From Methanosarcina horonobensis HB-1 = JCM 15518 (GTDB taxonomy: Archaea; Halobacteriota; Methanosarcinia; Methanosarcinales; Methanosarcinaceae), in assembly GCF_000970285.1 (NCBI RefSeq), contig NZ_CP009516.1, positions 1,343,036 through 1,407,035 of the forward strand: a stretch of 64,000 nucleotides of DNA. Direction: 5' to 3'. Made by a program: the position numbers and the translations under genes. This document shows positions 8,755-17,548 of the stretch, one piece after another. Position 1 is the first letter of the stretch. Every line of letters begins with the position of its first letter. Under the pieces are notes generated by a model. That model searched no databases and was not told the origin of the DNA. It was given only the letters and a program-made list of their open reading frames with translations.

Positions 8755-9270
8755 TTATTCACTGAAATACCGTGAAGCCTTTGCGCCGTTGGGGGCAGTT
8801 ACCAGAAGCCAGTTTACACTGGAATTCCCAATAGGGTTTGAAGAATCCAGCCTGACCTGCAATTTCATTTTCTCTCCCGGGTCAAAGACTCCCGGGTTTA
8901 TCAGGTCAGGAACAATCTCCATTTTTGTCCACCTGTTATTAGAAGGAATTTCGCCTTCCTGGTAGGGAATCCAGACAGTTTTCATGTCACATGATTCATT
9001 TTGATAGGTCACGATTATGTCCATGTAAGTGAAGTCCCCGATTTTTGTCGAGCCCGTGTTCTGCAGGTATACCAGAATACCCACACTGTCAGTAGTGATG
9101 TTTGTAATATTTATTTCCGTTTTTACCATGTCGTTTTTGTTTTCCTGCATCTCAATGACCGAATCTGCAAGCACGTCTGCCATGTAGAACCCTCCTTTCG
9201 AGCAGACATACGATACCAGGAGGATGGTTGCAACCGAGATCATTGCTGCAATTATTGACCCGAAACCCAT
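8755..9270 (-). CDS. flaF: FlaF/ArlF-like archaellum stator protein
   Basis: A 171-residue protein with one N-terminal membrane helix (MGFGSIIAAMISVATILLVS) and a beta-rich extracytoplasmic domain (NITNITTDSVGILVYLQNTG, then INPGVFDPGEKMKLQVRLD). That is the layout of FlaF/FlaG proteins, which form the static collar that anchors the archaellum to the S-layer. The MGF start and the domain pattern favour FlaF. ATG 9270 shares one base with the preceding flaG stop (TAATG), showing tight coupling. The counterpart is at 36454-36927. The F versus G assignment is by pattern and order, not by search. Confidence 0.8.
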   Translation of the reverse strand: MGFGSIIAAMISVATILLVSYVCSKGGFYMADVLADSVIEMQENKNDMVKTEINITNITTDSVGILVYLQNTGSTKIGDFTYMDIIVTYQNESCDMKTVWIPYQEGEIPSNNRWTKMEIVPDLINPGVFDPGEKMKLQVRLDSSNPIGNSSVNWLLVTAPNGAKASRYFSE

Positions 9271-9764
9271 TATGACACCGTGAAATAGGTCTCTTCGGAA
9301 ACCCCGTTGTATGTACTGAACTTGATAAAGTATTTCTTCCCGCTCACAGGCAAGTCTACAGGTTTTATTCTTATAAGCAGGGTCTCTCCTTTGTTCCAGT
9401 TCTCGTCTCCGTTCTGTTCAATCCGATAGTTCCAGCCCGGGCCTGAACTTCCGTTTTCGTCATAGGGTATGCGCTCAAAGTTTCCTGCCTCTCCGAAAAA
9501 TAGGTCGGAATCAGTGATCATGCCTGACGATATTTCCTTGCATCCTACATTCTTTATCCATACATGAATCTCGGTACCTTCGGCCCCGGTTGTTTCGTGC
9601 AGGATTTCAATATCTGTCAGGATCTGGTCTCCCATAGCGTCCGAACGGCTCATTATCGGGTCTCCTGCCGAGATAACAGAGGGGTACACAGCTGAAACAA
9701 ATCCAAACGCACAGATTACGGATGCTATTGTCAGAATTGCAGAGCTTATCGATTCCCCACTCAA
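9270..9764 (-). CDS. flaG: FlaG/ArlG-like archaellum stator protein
   Basis: A membrane-anchored beta-domain protein of the FlaG/FlaF group: one N-terminal helix (SSAILTIASVICAFGFVSAV), then TDIEI and the HVWIKNVG strand typical of these domains. The frame is open further upstream to 9842, but those residues (IIRNQQQFIRFEKLESK) do not match the family. TTG at 9764 has GGGGGT six bases upstream and aligns with the MSKEVISSAIL start of the second-locus copy, so 164 residues is the likely size. It precedes flaF with a one-base overlap. FlaG forms a filament capped by FlaF in the periplasm-like space. Confidence 0.78.
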   Translation of the reverse strand: MSGESISSAILTIASVICAFGFVSAVYPSVISAGDPIMSRSDAMGDQILTDIEILHETTGAEGTEIHVWIKNVGCKEISSGMITDSDLFFGEAGNFERIPYDENGSSGPGWNYRIEQNGDENWNKGETLLIRIKPVDLPVSGKKYFIKFSTYNGVSEETYFTVS

Positions 9765-10004
9765 TTTTCGACCCCCGCTTTTGCTTTCCAGTTTTTCAAA
9801 CCGGATAAATTGCTGCTGATTTCTGATTATACAATTTATCAAATTGGTTAATGTATGATCTATATGATCCTGATTTGTATCAAATGAGATGATATCAGAT
9901 AATGCTGCTAATGAAGGTGATATTCCTCAGTAAAATGATCTTGATTCATGAAAATGACACTGATTTATCCCAAATTTATCGCTTACTGCTGGAAGCAGTT
10001 AGTT

Positions 10005-10739
10005 TCAACCTCTCAGTTCCTTCTGAGCTTCAAATTCGATTGAGACGTGCCCTGTTCTCTTCTCTTTTTCTTTATCTTTCCAGCCTGAAGAATTTTCATA
10101 AAGCGGCTGGATATTTTTCCGGAAGCCTTCAGGACTCAGGATTGCACTCAGTTGAGAAAGCACCATGATATTGTCTTTCATACTGACACTTTCTTCTTCC
10201 GCAGGCTCTTCAATTGAAAGGTTTGCAATGTTTTCTATAATCCTTTTAGTTTCTTCAGGGAGATGTCCGGTAAGAGTATAGAGACTCAGCAGTTCTTCGA
10301 GGTTGCTGTGTCCTATTGTTCTGACAGCATAATCCACCCAGCGCATTAATTCAACCAGCGTAAATGTATCCATTTTTCGAAAATCTTCAGGTTCAGGCCC
10401 GTACATTACCTGTTTCTGGACGTTCTGTACAGAGTTTTCTTCGGATCTGGCTAATCTCTGGGAATGCTCATTGTTTTTTACTATTTGATTCACAGGTTCC
10501 AGAATCTTTGCAGAAGGATTGCATTCTATTTCTCCATTTCCTGTTACAGCTGGCTGGTTACATGCAGCTTCCTCTTTTTCCTGTATCGGATTCTTCAATG
10601 TTTCAGGGTATGGGATACCGAGGAAAGGATTTTCGTTTTTGTTCACCAGGTCTCTTATATCCACAAGTAACTCTTTGATCTCCCCTTTCATAATTTTTAG
10701 TTCGGTTTCAATTTCGTTTACCCTTTTGTCCAGTTCCAT
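10005..10739 (-). CDS. FlaC/D/E-type (ArlCDE) archaellum switch protein
   Basis: A 244-residue soluble protein from ATG 10739, which has GGTGGT four bases upstream. The N-terminal segment is a short coiled coil (VNEIETELKIMKGEIKELL). A Pro/Asn/Glu-rich linker follows, then a C-terminal FlaD/E domain with TLVELMRWVDYAVRTIG and NLEELLSLYTLTGHLPEE. Such proteins form the cytoplasmic ring below the motor and receive the chemotaxis signal through CheF. Methanosarcina appears to carry one fused or merged protein here rather than separate C, D and E. The second locus carries a matching gene at 35298-35954. Confidence 0.85.
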   Translation of the reverse strand: MELDKRVNEIETELKIMKGEIKELLVDIRDLVNKNENPFLGIPYPETLKNPIQEKEEAACNQPAVTGNGEIECNPSAKILEPVNQIVKNNEHSQRLARSEENSVQNVQKQVMYGPEPEDFRKMDTFTLVELMRWVDYAVRTIGHSNLEELLSLYTLTGHLPEETKRIIENIANLSIEEPAEEESVSMKDNIMVLSQLSAILSPEGFRKNIQPLYENSSGWKDKEKEKRTGHVSIEFEAQKELRG

Positions 10740-10784
10740 ACTGACCACCCGAAAATGAAAATTAAACTTTCCGTTTTTGTGCCC

Positions 10785-10808
10785 GTAAAAGGGGAAGTAT
10801 CCCCTTAC
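10785..10808 (-). terminator. Hairpin between flaB and the flaC/D/E gene
   Basis: Nine bases after the flaB stop on the minus strand is GTAAGGGGA-TACT-TCCCCTTTTAC, a GC-rich stem closed by a small loop and followed by a short T-rich stretch. It occupies the same position as the much stronger hairpin after the second flaB of the other locus (35236-35275). A partial terminator or 3'-end processing site here would let flaB mRNA exceed motor mRNA. Confidence 0.55.
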
Positions 10809-10817
10809 AGCATGGGA

Positions 10818-11411
10818 TTACCTTAGGTTCATCACAGCGTCAATCTGCGGAGGTGTAACTCTGGTAACGGGCACAATTGCACCTATCTTCGGTTTTACCT
10901 CAAGCCTGAACTCTCTATTGACTACCTGTGTCGGAGTTCCCTGTAGCATTGAGGGTTCAGGGACAGTAATTGTTAGTTCAACTTTTTCATGCCGTTCCAG
11001 CACACTATCTCCATCATCGTCTCCGATGAATTCTTTTGTCCAGCTTACATCTGGAACATAGGTTGAGTTGTCAGTGTAAGATACAATCATCAGTCCTGAA
11101 GTATTATCGGTCCCTATATCCACCGGGGACTGGCCTGCTGTGAGTTGAAGAGTAACAATTATGGTATCCACCGAGGGGGTTGCAGGAGTGCCTTTTGCGA
11201 TCACATCCCCTGCAAGCTCAACGGAAGAAGTAGTTTGTTTGACACCCTCATCAATTGTTTTCTTGGCGGTATCTGAGGTCGTAAAACCAGCCCCGAGGAC
11301 TACATAAGAGAAAACTGCTGCCACCACTACGAAAGCAGTCAGCACTATTGCAGACTCAAGCCCTGTAAAAGCTTTCTCGTCTTTTCTAAAGATGTTAAAA
11401 ATCCCTTTCAT
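10818..11411 (-). CDS. flaB: FlaB archaellin (locus 1)
   Basis: A 197-residue archaellin, the filament subunit. It has a class III (type IV pilin-like) signal: a charged leader ending FRKDEKAFTG, cleavage expected between G17 and L18, then the hydrophobic polymerising helix LESAIVLTAFVVVAAVFSYV. The rest is beta-rich. Sequons such as DNTS and DNST could carry N-glycans. It is the first gene of the locus, with GGAGTGA eight bases before ATG 11411. It differs clearly from the two archaellins of the other locus beyond the shared N-terminal helix, so the two filaments would be distinct. Confidence 0.95.
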   Translation of the reverse strand: MKGIFNIFRKDEKAFTGLESAIVLTAFVVVAAVFSYVVLGAGFTTSDTAKKTIDEGVKQTTSSVELAGDVIAKGTPATPSVDTIIVTLQLTAGQSPVDIGTDNTSGLMIVSYTDNSTYVPDVSWTKEFIGDDDGDSVLERHEKVELTITVPEPSMLQGTPTQVVNREFRLEVKPKIGAIVPVTRVTPPQIDAVMNLR

Positions 11412-11802
11412 TCTGTTTTCACTCCATAATTTATTTTACAATTAATGTATATAGAAAAGTCAACGGGCTCCATTTACCAGCGCCTGATTTTTCTATGTTT
11501 TCTGGATTGCAGTTTGTTATAGGGATATCTGTTCAGGAGCTGATGCTTGTGGTTCCTAGTGTAATGACCCCCTGATATACATGCCAATAAATTTACAACA
11601 GATAGTACCCCTTTCTAATTTATTAACTTTTGCCAAAAAATTATAAAGTTTTTATATTAGTAATTTTTTAAATTTTTAAGTTTATTTAAAAAAACAAAGA
11701 TTTTCAGGCAAAATATTTCGAGAAAAAAGAACTTTAGATCTTTAGAGAATGAGCATAAACAATAAATGAAACATATATCTAAGTGATAGATAAAAAAATA
11801 TG
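11412..11802. other. Intergenic region upstream of locus-1 flaB
   Basis: Nearly 400 bases with no convincing gene. The part next to flaB holds its ribosome binding site and a candidate TATA box. The part from 11580 to 11800 is extremely AT-rich, with A and T runs. The region separates the end of the ferredoxin oxidoreductase operon from the archaellum operon, both on the minus strand. Confidence 0.6.
11419..11460 (-). promoter_or_regulatory. flaB: Candidate flaB promoter and ribosome binding site
   Basis: On the minus strand, CTATATAC (11447-11454) resembles an archaeal TATA box and GGAGTGA (11419-11425) is the ribosome binding site. The TATA-to-start distance of about 36 bases implies a very short leader. 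No transcript data are available, and the box could lie elsewhere in the AT-rich upstream region. Confidence 0.35.
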
Positions 11803-11827
11803 TGAGAAATTTTAATAAAATTTCTCA
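11803..11827. terminator. Perfect 12-base inverted repeat at the end of the oxidoreductase operon
   Basis: TGAGAAATTTTA and TAAAATTTCTCA form a perfect 12-base palindrome around a single base. It contains the stop codon of the beta subunit. On the minus strand it is followed by a run of seven T, so it probably ends transcription before the flaB promoter. Confidence 0.6.
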
Positions 11828-12663
11828 ATTTCGTGCTTAATATCCTCAAGTGAGAACTTTTTCCTCACAAGAGGGGTTTCATGGATTGTCGGCATCATTT
11901 CTTCCAGGGTTTCCTTATCGCTTTTGTAAAATATGCCATTGGGAATTCTATCTCCCCATTCAAGAGCTTTTTCGAATGCTTTTATCTGGTTGTAAGGGTC
12001 ATGGTCATCCTCAAGTTTGTAAACCCTTTCCCGATACCATTTAAAAGTATTCACTTTATTAAAAGTGACACAGGGCTGAAGAATATCAATCAGGGAAAAA
12101 CCTCTGTGTGTTATTGCAGCTTTCATGAGCTCTTTCAGATGCTCCTGGTCTCCTGCAAAACCCCTGGCAACAAAACTGCAGTCCTGAGAGATTGCCAGAG
12201 AAAGCGGGTTAAACGGGTGCGCAAGGTACCCAAAAGGCTGAGCCGGTGTATGTGTCCCTTTAGCTGTTGTGGGAGATGCCTGTCCTTTGGTCAGCCCGTA
12301 GATCTGGTTATTGTGCACGAAAAGACTGATATTCGGGTTCCTGCGGATCGCATGAAGGAAATGGTTTCCACCTTCGGCATAACAATCTCCGTCCCCGGCA
12401 ACCGCAATGACATGCAGGGAGTTGTTTGCAAGCTTTGCAGCTGTGGCAACAGGGAGTGTCCTTCCGTGAAGCCCATTGAAGGTGTGACACTTTATGTAAT
12501 GGGGAAGCTTCCCGGCCTGTCCTATTCCCGAAACCACCAGGACTTCCCAGGGCTCGATGTCAAGTTCGACAAGTGCTTGTTTAATGGTCGAAAGAATCTG
12601 GAAGTTTCCACATCCAGGGCACCATGCAGGGACCTGGCCTTCATAGTCCTCAGAGGTAGGCAT
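11812..12663 (-). CDS. 2-oxoacid:ferredoxin oxidoreductase beta subunit
   Basis: A 283-residue thiamine-diphosphate subunit that oxidatively decarboxylates a 2-oxoacid to an acyl-CoA and reduces ferredoxin. The TPP site is GDGDCYAEGGNHFLHAIRR followed by HNNQIYGLTKGQ. Cysteines for the [4Fe-4S] cluster are visible: C15 and C18 in WCPGCGN, one in YIKCHTF and one in QPCVTF. It overlaps the alpha gene by 14 bases. The two-subunit form with no separate delta (ferredoxin) subunit resembles the broad-specificity archaeal enzymes; 2-oxoglutarate, pyruvate or branched-chain oxoacids cannot be told apart here. Confidence 0.92.
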   Translation of the reverse strand: MPTSEDYEGQVPAWCPGCGNFQILSTIKQALVELDIEPWEVLVVSGIGQAGKLPHYIKCHTFNGLHGRTLPVATAAKLANNSLHVIAVAGDGDCYAEGGNHFLHAIRRNPNISLFVHNNQIYGLTKGQASPTTAKGTHTPAQPFGYLAHPFNPLSLAISQDCSFVARGFAGDQEHLKELMKAAITHRGFSLIDILQPCVTFNKVNTFKWYRERVYKLEDDHDPYNQIKAFEKALEWGDRIPNGIFYKSDKETLEEMMPTIHETPLVRKKFSLEDIKHEIEKFY

Positions 12664-14377
12664 TCAATTCCTCCTTCAGATTTTCAATGGTAAACGGTCT
12701 TCCATCGTACTTTAAGATCTGATGGGTAATTTCAAAGCCTGTTTCGGTTCGCATGAGCTTCGCAAACTGCCCGGTGGCGTTATTTTCTACAGAAATGACA
12801 AGATCCGCATTCTTAAGAAGTTCTGTATAATCGAACCTATCCCGTTCGGAAAACGGATAGATCTGGCTGAAATGCATCATTGCGATCTTTCTATCCTTTG
12901 AATAGATATCCACTATCTCTCTTATCACACCATAGGTCGAACCGTGCCCAACAAGCACTACCTCCGGAGAAGGATCCCCGTATAGTAGCGGAGCTTCGAT
13001 TTCTTTTTTTATCAAAGGCAGTTTTTTCAGCAGTCTTTTCTGAACCATCTTTATGCGCGTTTCAGAGTCTTCTATGATATGCCCTTCTTCGTCATGCTCG
13101 TCGCTATCTGCCACAACAAGATGCTTTCCTGCTTCTCCGGGGATTGCAAGAGGAGAGACTCCTGTATCCGTGTATCTATAGCGTTTATACTCTTCTGTTG
13201 TCCCTTCCAGGTCTTTTTCCCTGATGCGGTAATCATTGTATATCAGGCGTCCTAAGTCGAAGTTTTCGAAGGTCCATTCGGACTCTCCAAGGTACTGGTC
13301 AGACTGGATAAAAACAGGAATCTGGTACTTTTCTGCAAGTTCAAAAGCCTTATTGGTAAGGTAAAAAGCCTGCTCCGGGGTTCCCGGCTCAAAAATTACT
13401 CTTGGAAATTCCCCGTGTCCTGCGTGCAGGACAAAAAGCAGGTCACCCTGTTCGGTACGTGTGGGCAAACCCGTAGCAGGCCCGGGACGCTGCATTTCTG
13501 CGAGCACCAGCGGGGTTTCGGTAATCCCTGCAAGGGAAAGACCTTCTACCATTAGGGAAAAACCTCCTCCCGAAGTGCCGGTCATGGATCTCACACCGGT
13601 AAAAGAGGCTCCTATTGCCATATTAATTGCCGATATCTCATCTTCAGCCTGCTCAATTACCAGCCCGTATTCTTCTGCTCTAGAAGCCAGATAATTCAGA
13701 ATTCCTGTGGAAGGGGACATAGGATATGCCGAATAGAACTTGCAGCCTGACGCAAGAGCTCCCATCCCTATCGCCTGGACCCCGTCTATGAGCAGGAGTT
13801 TTCTGGCTTCCGGTTCAGGAGCTCCGAAAGCTTCGCAGCGGGGACAGTTTGAACGGGCATAATTGTACCCCGCTTCTGCGCAGGCTATGTTTTTTTCAAT
13901 TATTTCTTCTCCTTTTCCTTTGAAAGTCATTCTCAAAATATTGTTCAGGACATCGAGCCCCAGGTCAAGCAGCCCAAGCACTGCCCCTGTTGCTACGGTG
14001 TTCGCCATGACGCTGTTCTTCCCAACATCAAGCGCTATTTTCCTGAAAGGGATATCTATAAACTGAGGGCCTTCAAATTTCTTTTTCATGCTCTCAGAAT
14101 CGTAGAGGATAAACCCTTCCTCTTTAACGCTATTTTTATGGATCTCTACCGTATTCAGATCAAGAGCGAGAAGAATGTCAACAATTTCTCTTGAAGCCAT
14201 CACTTTACGGTCAGAAAAACGGACCTGATAAAAATTATGCCCGCCGCGTATCCTGGACATATAGTCCTGGTGCGTAAATACATAATATCCTTTTCTGGAA
14301 AAGATTTTTGCAAGAGCTCCTCCTATTGTTTGCAGCCCCTGCCCGGCTTCTCCTCCTACCCGAAGTGTATAGTCCAG
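12650..14377 (-). CDS. 2-oxoacid:ferredoxin oxidoreductase alpha subunit (gamma-alpha fusion)
   Basis: Fused subunit with an N-terminal gamma-type domain (VGGEAGQGLQTIGGALAKIF, THQDYMSRIRGGHNFYQVRF) followed by the alpha pyrimidine-binding domain (AYPMSPSTGILNYLA, the equivalent of YPITPSS). The first ATG in frame (14260) would cut off the conserved glycine-rich motif. The frame upstream is open only to a TAG at 14381-14383 and contains no ATG, GTG or TTG. CTG at 14377, eight bases after GGGGG, is therefore the best start and gives 575 residues, a normal size for this fused class. It is cotranscribed with the beta gene downstream. Confidence 0.9.
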   Translation of the reverse strand: MDYTLRVGGEAGQGLQTIGGALAKIFSRKGYYVFTHQDYMSRIRGGHNFYQVRFSDRKVMASREIVDILLALDLNTVEIHKNSVKEEGFILYDSESMKKKFEGPQFIDIPFRKIALDVGKNSVMANTVATGAVLGLLDLGLDVLNNILRMTFKGKGEEIIEKNIACAEAGYNYARSNCPRCEAFGAPEPEARKLLLIDGVQAIGMGALASGCKFYSAYPMSPSTGILNYLASRAEEYGLVIEQAEDEISAINMAIGASFTGVRSMTGTSGGGFSLMVEGLSLAGITETPLVLAEMQRPGPATGLPTRTEQGDLLFVLHAGHGEFPRVIFEPGTPEQAFYLTNKAFELAEKYQIPVFIQSDQYLGESEWTFENFDLGRLIYNDYRIREKDLEGTTEEYKRYRYTDTGVSPLAIPGEAGKHLVVADSDEHDEEGHIIEDSETRIKMVQKRLLKKLPLIKKEIEAPLLYGDPSPEVVLVGHGSTYGVIREIVDIYSKDRKIAMMHFSQIYPFSERDRFDYTELLKNADLVISVENNATGQFAKLMRTETGFEITHQILKYDGRPFTIENLKEELNAYL

Positions 14378-14901
14378 AAGCTAAACCCCCTAATTTTCTT
14401 TCATTTTCTATCTGATCAGGCAATTCCCAGATTTTCCAAAATTTCTGTACATTTCCTGGATTTGAGTTTAAGACTCTATAAGAGTCACAGGAATATAAAT
14501 AAGAGCACAACCTGTCTGAAATAATTAGCAAAATAGAAACTCTTCTTACTTTGTATTCTTTCTTTTTCTATTCTCCCCTGTCTTTTTCAGGCCTTTGTCC
14601 CCTTTAGCTAAGAAGTATTAATATTAAACCTTAAATAATCTTGCTTCTGAAGCCGATCCGGAAAATAAGTGAAATACTGGTAATAGAACGTGACATTAAA
14701 GTATTAGTAAAATAAGTTCACATATGAGTACAAAAAGATAAGCAGGTTGTGGAATAGGAAGCCAGATAGACGTATTTTGGAAGTAACGTCTAAAAATATT
14801 CTGCTTGTCTGGAAACCAGGTCTATTAAGAGTAAACTCTCATGAATATGGTCTCTATCAGTGAATCGTTTTAAGAATATTTGCACAGGAGAATGAATCAA
14901 A
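14378..14901. other. Intergenic region, oxidoreductase promoter side
   Basis: About 520 bases between the divergent alpha-subunit gene and the small membrane-protein gene. It is AT-rich and pyrimidine-rich near 14540-14600. It must hold promoters for both genes, but no clear conserved operator or RNA was recognised. Confidence 0.5.
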
Positions 14902-15135
14902 GTGTTATCTAAAGATTCTGTAAAGGACTTTTTTACAAAAGGTCGGGGTGTTTTGATAGGTTTTTCCCTCATACTTATTGGAGCCCTTTTGATTACGGTC
15001 AACAAAATTCTTGGCTCAATTGCAGTCCTCATTGGAATTATTTTCCTTACTCTTAGTGACTATATTAGTGAAAGTGAAGAGGAGGAACCTGCCTGGGGTG
15101 AGGAAAACGATGATGAGCCGAAAAACGAGAAATGA
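14902..15135 (+). CDS. Small two-helix membrane protein, unknown
   Basis: A 77-residue protein with a basic N-terminus (VKDFFTKGRG), two hydrophobic segments that may form a helical hairpin (VLIGFSLILIGALLI and ILGSIAVLIGIIFLTL), and a strongly acidic tail (SESEEEEPAWGEENDDE). The start is GTG 14902; the nearby ATG at 14892 is in another frame and soon stops. An AGGAG lies about 11 bases upstream. It stands alone between the oxidoreductase genes and hmgA. No family was recognised. Confidence 0.7.
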   Translation: MLSKDSVKDFFTKGRGVLIGFSLILIGALLITVNKILGSIAVLIGIIFLTLSDYISESEEEEPAWGEENDDEPKNEK

Positions 15136-15351
15136 TGTTCAAAACAGATAAAGTACCTTCCCGAAAAGAACACAGCCTATCAAAACAATTCCCAGTAACA
15201 CTTCAAAAATATAATGCCCCCTCCTACTCTTTTCCAAAGGAAGGAGCTTCTTGTTTTTGTGCAAATTCGGTATGTGTTTTTAAATAAATATTGTGTTTTT
15301 GTTTCTAATATGGATTAGACTGAGTCCTCTCTATGTTTTTACTGTAGAATT

Positions 15352-16608
15352 TCAGAACTTTCCGCGGCCGAGCTGTGCGTGCGCGCGTGCCAGATGTCCT
15401 GCAGCCTGTGCTCCTATAAGGGAAATCTCTCCTGCAAGCACTGCAGAGGCTACGATTTCTGCAAACTTGCGCGAGTTTATGCCAGGAGTGTCTCCTGCTC
15501 CTGCCACCCCAAGGATATTGAGGCAGTCTCTCTGGGTTCCAAGACCGGTCCCTCCTCCTACCGTACCTGCAGGAAGGGCTGGCAGGGTGACCGAACAGTG
15601 AATTTCTTCATACCTGGTAAGTTCCATACTCGTAATTGCGGTACTGCCTTCGACAACATGAGCCGCGTCCTGTCCGCAGGCAAGATAGATAGCCGCGATA
15701 ATGTTTGCAGCATGCGCATTAAACCCCATGGCTCCTGCTCTTGCTGAACCAAGCATGTTTTTACTGTAATTCACTTCAAACATTGACTCCGGGGTGCACT
15801 TGAGCCTCTCCTTGACTATTTCTTCAGGGATAGTTACTTCGGCAACCACAGTCTTTCCTCTGCCAAGAATAGTACTTATGGATGCAGGTTTTTTGTCAGT
15901 GCACATATTGCTTGAAAGGGTAACAGGCTGTGCTCCAAATTCGTCTTCTATAAGGTGCATCACCGCATCTGTGGCTATTGTCACCATATTCATGCCCATT
16001 GCGTCTTTTGTATCATAGGAAAACCTGAGATACACGTATGTTCCGGTTACAAAGGGCTTTACAGAGAGCAGTTTTCCAAACCTGGTCGTCTTTTCAGCAA
16101 CCTGCTTCATCTGCTCGAAAATTTCAGGGCTCTTTACCCAATCATAAAACTTTTTGGCTCTATCAAGGTTTTCTAGCTTAAAGACCGGGGCTCTGGTCAT
16201 CTCATCTTCGAAAACTCTGACGTTTGCTCCGCCCGATCTGGTAATTACCGAGCAGCCGCGGTTTACACTGGCAACGAGAGCTCCTTCCGTTGTAGCCAGA
16301 GGAACATAGTATTCAGCATCTGCATATTCTCCGTTTACCTTCAGAAGCCCGGCAACCCCTAAAGGAATCTGGACTGCTCCAATCATGTTTTCGATATTTC
16401 TCTTTGTTACGGTTTCCACATCTAAAGAGAAATTCTGTATATGTTCGAACTCAAGTTTTGCATACTCCTGGATAGCAAGTCTTCGGATTTTTACTGCTGT
16501 TAACGGGTCTGCAAACTCTTCAATCTTACGAAATGCTATATTCCCATCGAGAACCTTTTGCAAAAGAAGTTTCTCTTCCTCAGTAAGTTCATAGTCTTCT
16601 AAAAACAT
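15352..16608 (-). CDS. hmgA: HMG-CoA reductase, class I
   Basis: A 418-residue enzyme that reduces 3-hydroxy-3-methylglutaryl-CoA to mevalonate with NADPH, the committed step to the isoprenoid chains of archaeal lipids. The catalytic residues of class I enzymes are in place: E73 in ENMIGAVQIPLG, K239 in CTDKKPASIS, D314 in CGQDAAHVVEGS and H405 in AAGHLARAH. The NADP-binding segment DAMGMNMV is at 202-209, and GTVGGGTGLGTQ is also present. There is no membrane anchor, as usual in archaea. It is transcribed alone, convergent with the small membrane-protein gene. Confidence 0.97.
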   Translation of the reverse strand: MFLEDYELTEEEKLLLQKVLDGNIAFRKIEEFADPLTAVKIRRLAIQEYAKLEFEHIQNFSLDVETVTKRNIENMIGAVQIPLGVAGLLKVNGEYADAEYYVPLATTEGALVASVNRGCSVITRSGGANVRVFEDEMTRAPVFKLENLDRAKKFYDWVKSPEIFEQMKQVAEKTTRFGKLLSVKPFVTGTYVYLRFSYDTKDAMGMNMVTIATDAVMHLIEDEFGAQPVTLSSNMCTDKKPASISTILGRGKTVVAEVTIPEEIVKERLKCTPESMFEVNYSKNMLGSARAGAMGFNAHAANIIAAIYLACGQDAAHVVEGSTAITSMELTRYEEIHCSVTLPALPAGTVGGGTGLGTQRDCLNILGVAGAGDTPGINSRKFAEIVASAVLAGEISLIGAQAAGHLARAHAQLGRGKF

Positions 16609-17179
16609 GAAATCACCAGTTGATCTTTTTATTTTATACTAAAAATTAAAACCCTGTAGTCCTGAAGTAAGGAAAGCTAATTCAAGTGTCTTCCTCGTTT
16701 GGATATGGCGCCTTTGTATTAAGATAATACTCCTTTTATCCTAAATATCTGCATATTAACATATAATTCATTTCTCTAAAACAGTTTTTTAGACTATCTT
16801 ACATAGTCCTCAAGGATATTGTTGGAAAGTATAATAACTGTTGCCTTTTTTGTAATAGTTGTTTATAATAACTTAAGAATATTTTCCCTATCTGGTTTGG
16901 TTTCCGCAAATATATCTTGGATGGTAAATCAGGCTTGCAGTCTTGAATTGAGTTCTTGAGAAGAAGATTAGCAGGATAAAGAAGATATCCTGGATAAAGA
17001 AGAAAATGCTACAGGACAATAATGAATTTAAAATCAACTTTGAAACCTTTCATAAAAACAATGCAGGAAATCTTTAGAAAAATAGTTATTGAATAATAAC
17101 TATTAAGTAATTATTTTAAAAGAGATTTTAAAATAACTTTAAATATCCTTTAAAGTTGACCTCGAATAAGCTGTCATAT
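16609..17179. other. Intergenic region upstream of hmgA
   Basis: 570 bases without a supported gene. It is very AT-rich, with repeated TTTAAAATAA-like strings at 17090-17160. It holds the hmgA promoter on the minus strand and the 3' side of the DsrE-like gene. No RNA or operator was recognised. Confidence 0.5.
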
Positions 17180-17548
17180 TCAGAAGTTTATAATCAACTG
17201 GTTTTCCTCTCTGTATGTCAGAAAAAGTTCAGCCACATCTTTTGAGCAAATAAACTCAATTCCCGGGATTAGTTCTTCCTTCTTAAGCCCAATCATATCT
17301 GAGGCAAGCTGACAGCATCTGAACTCTACTCCCATCTCGATGCATTCCTGAACTGAGGCATCGTACTTGGGTGACCCTCTCGTTTTATCTTTCTTTGCAA
17401 GCAACACTCCCATAGGTCCCCACAGAATAACCAGAACATCGAGCCCTTTACTCCTATAATACTTAGCAAACTTGAGAGTTTCCTGCGGGCTGGTGCTTTC
17501 ATACACCATATTTTTGAGTAGCAGTAATACCTTTTCGACTTTTGTCAT
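17180..17548 (-). CDS. DsrE/DsrF-like protein
   Basis: A 122-residue alpha/beta protein of the DsrE/TusD-like fold: KVLLLLKNMVYESTSPQETL, then GLDVLVILWGPMGVLLAKK, and a Cys-containing segment VEFRCCQLASDMIG. Family members move sulfur on a conserved cysteine or act as small redox partners. Here the double cysteine is a plausible reactive site, though its position is not proven to match the sulfur-carrying residue. It stands alone between hmgA and the chemotaxis block. A second, more distant DsrE-like gene lies at 45793-46188. Confidence 0.7.
   Translation of the reverse strand: MTKVEKVLLLLKNMVYESTSPQETLKFAKYYRSKGLDVLVILWGPMGVLLAKKDKTRGSPKYDASVQECIEMGVEFRCCQLASDMIGLKKEELIPGIEFICSKDVAELFLTYREENQLIINF

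Noticed and set aside
11881-12693. 270-codon plus-strand frame opposite the oxidoreductase beta gene
   Set aside because: The minus-strand gene has clear TPP and iron-sulfur motifs; the antisense protein is Cys/Arg-rich with no pattern.
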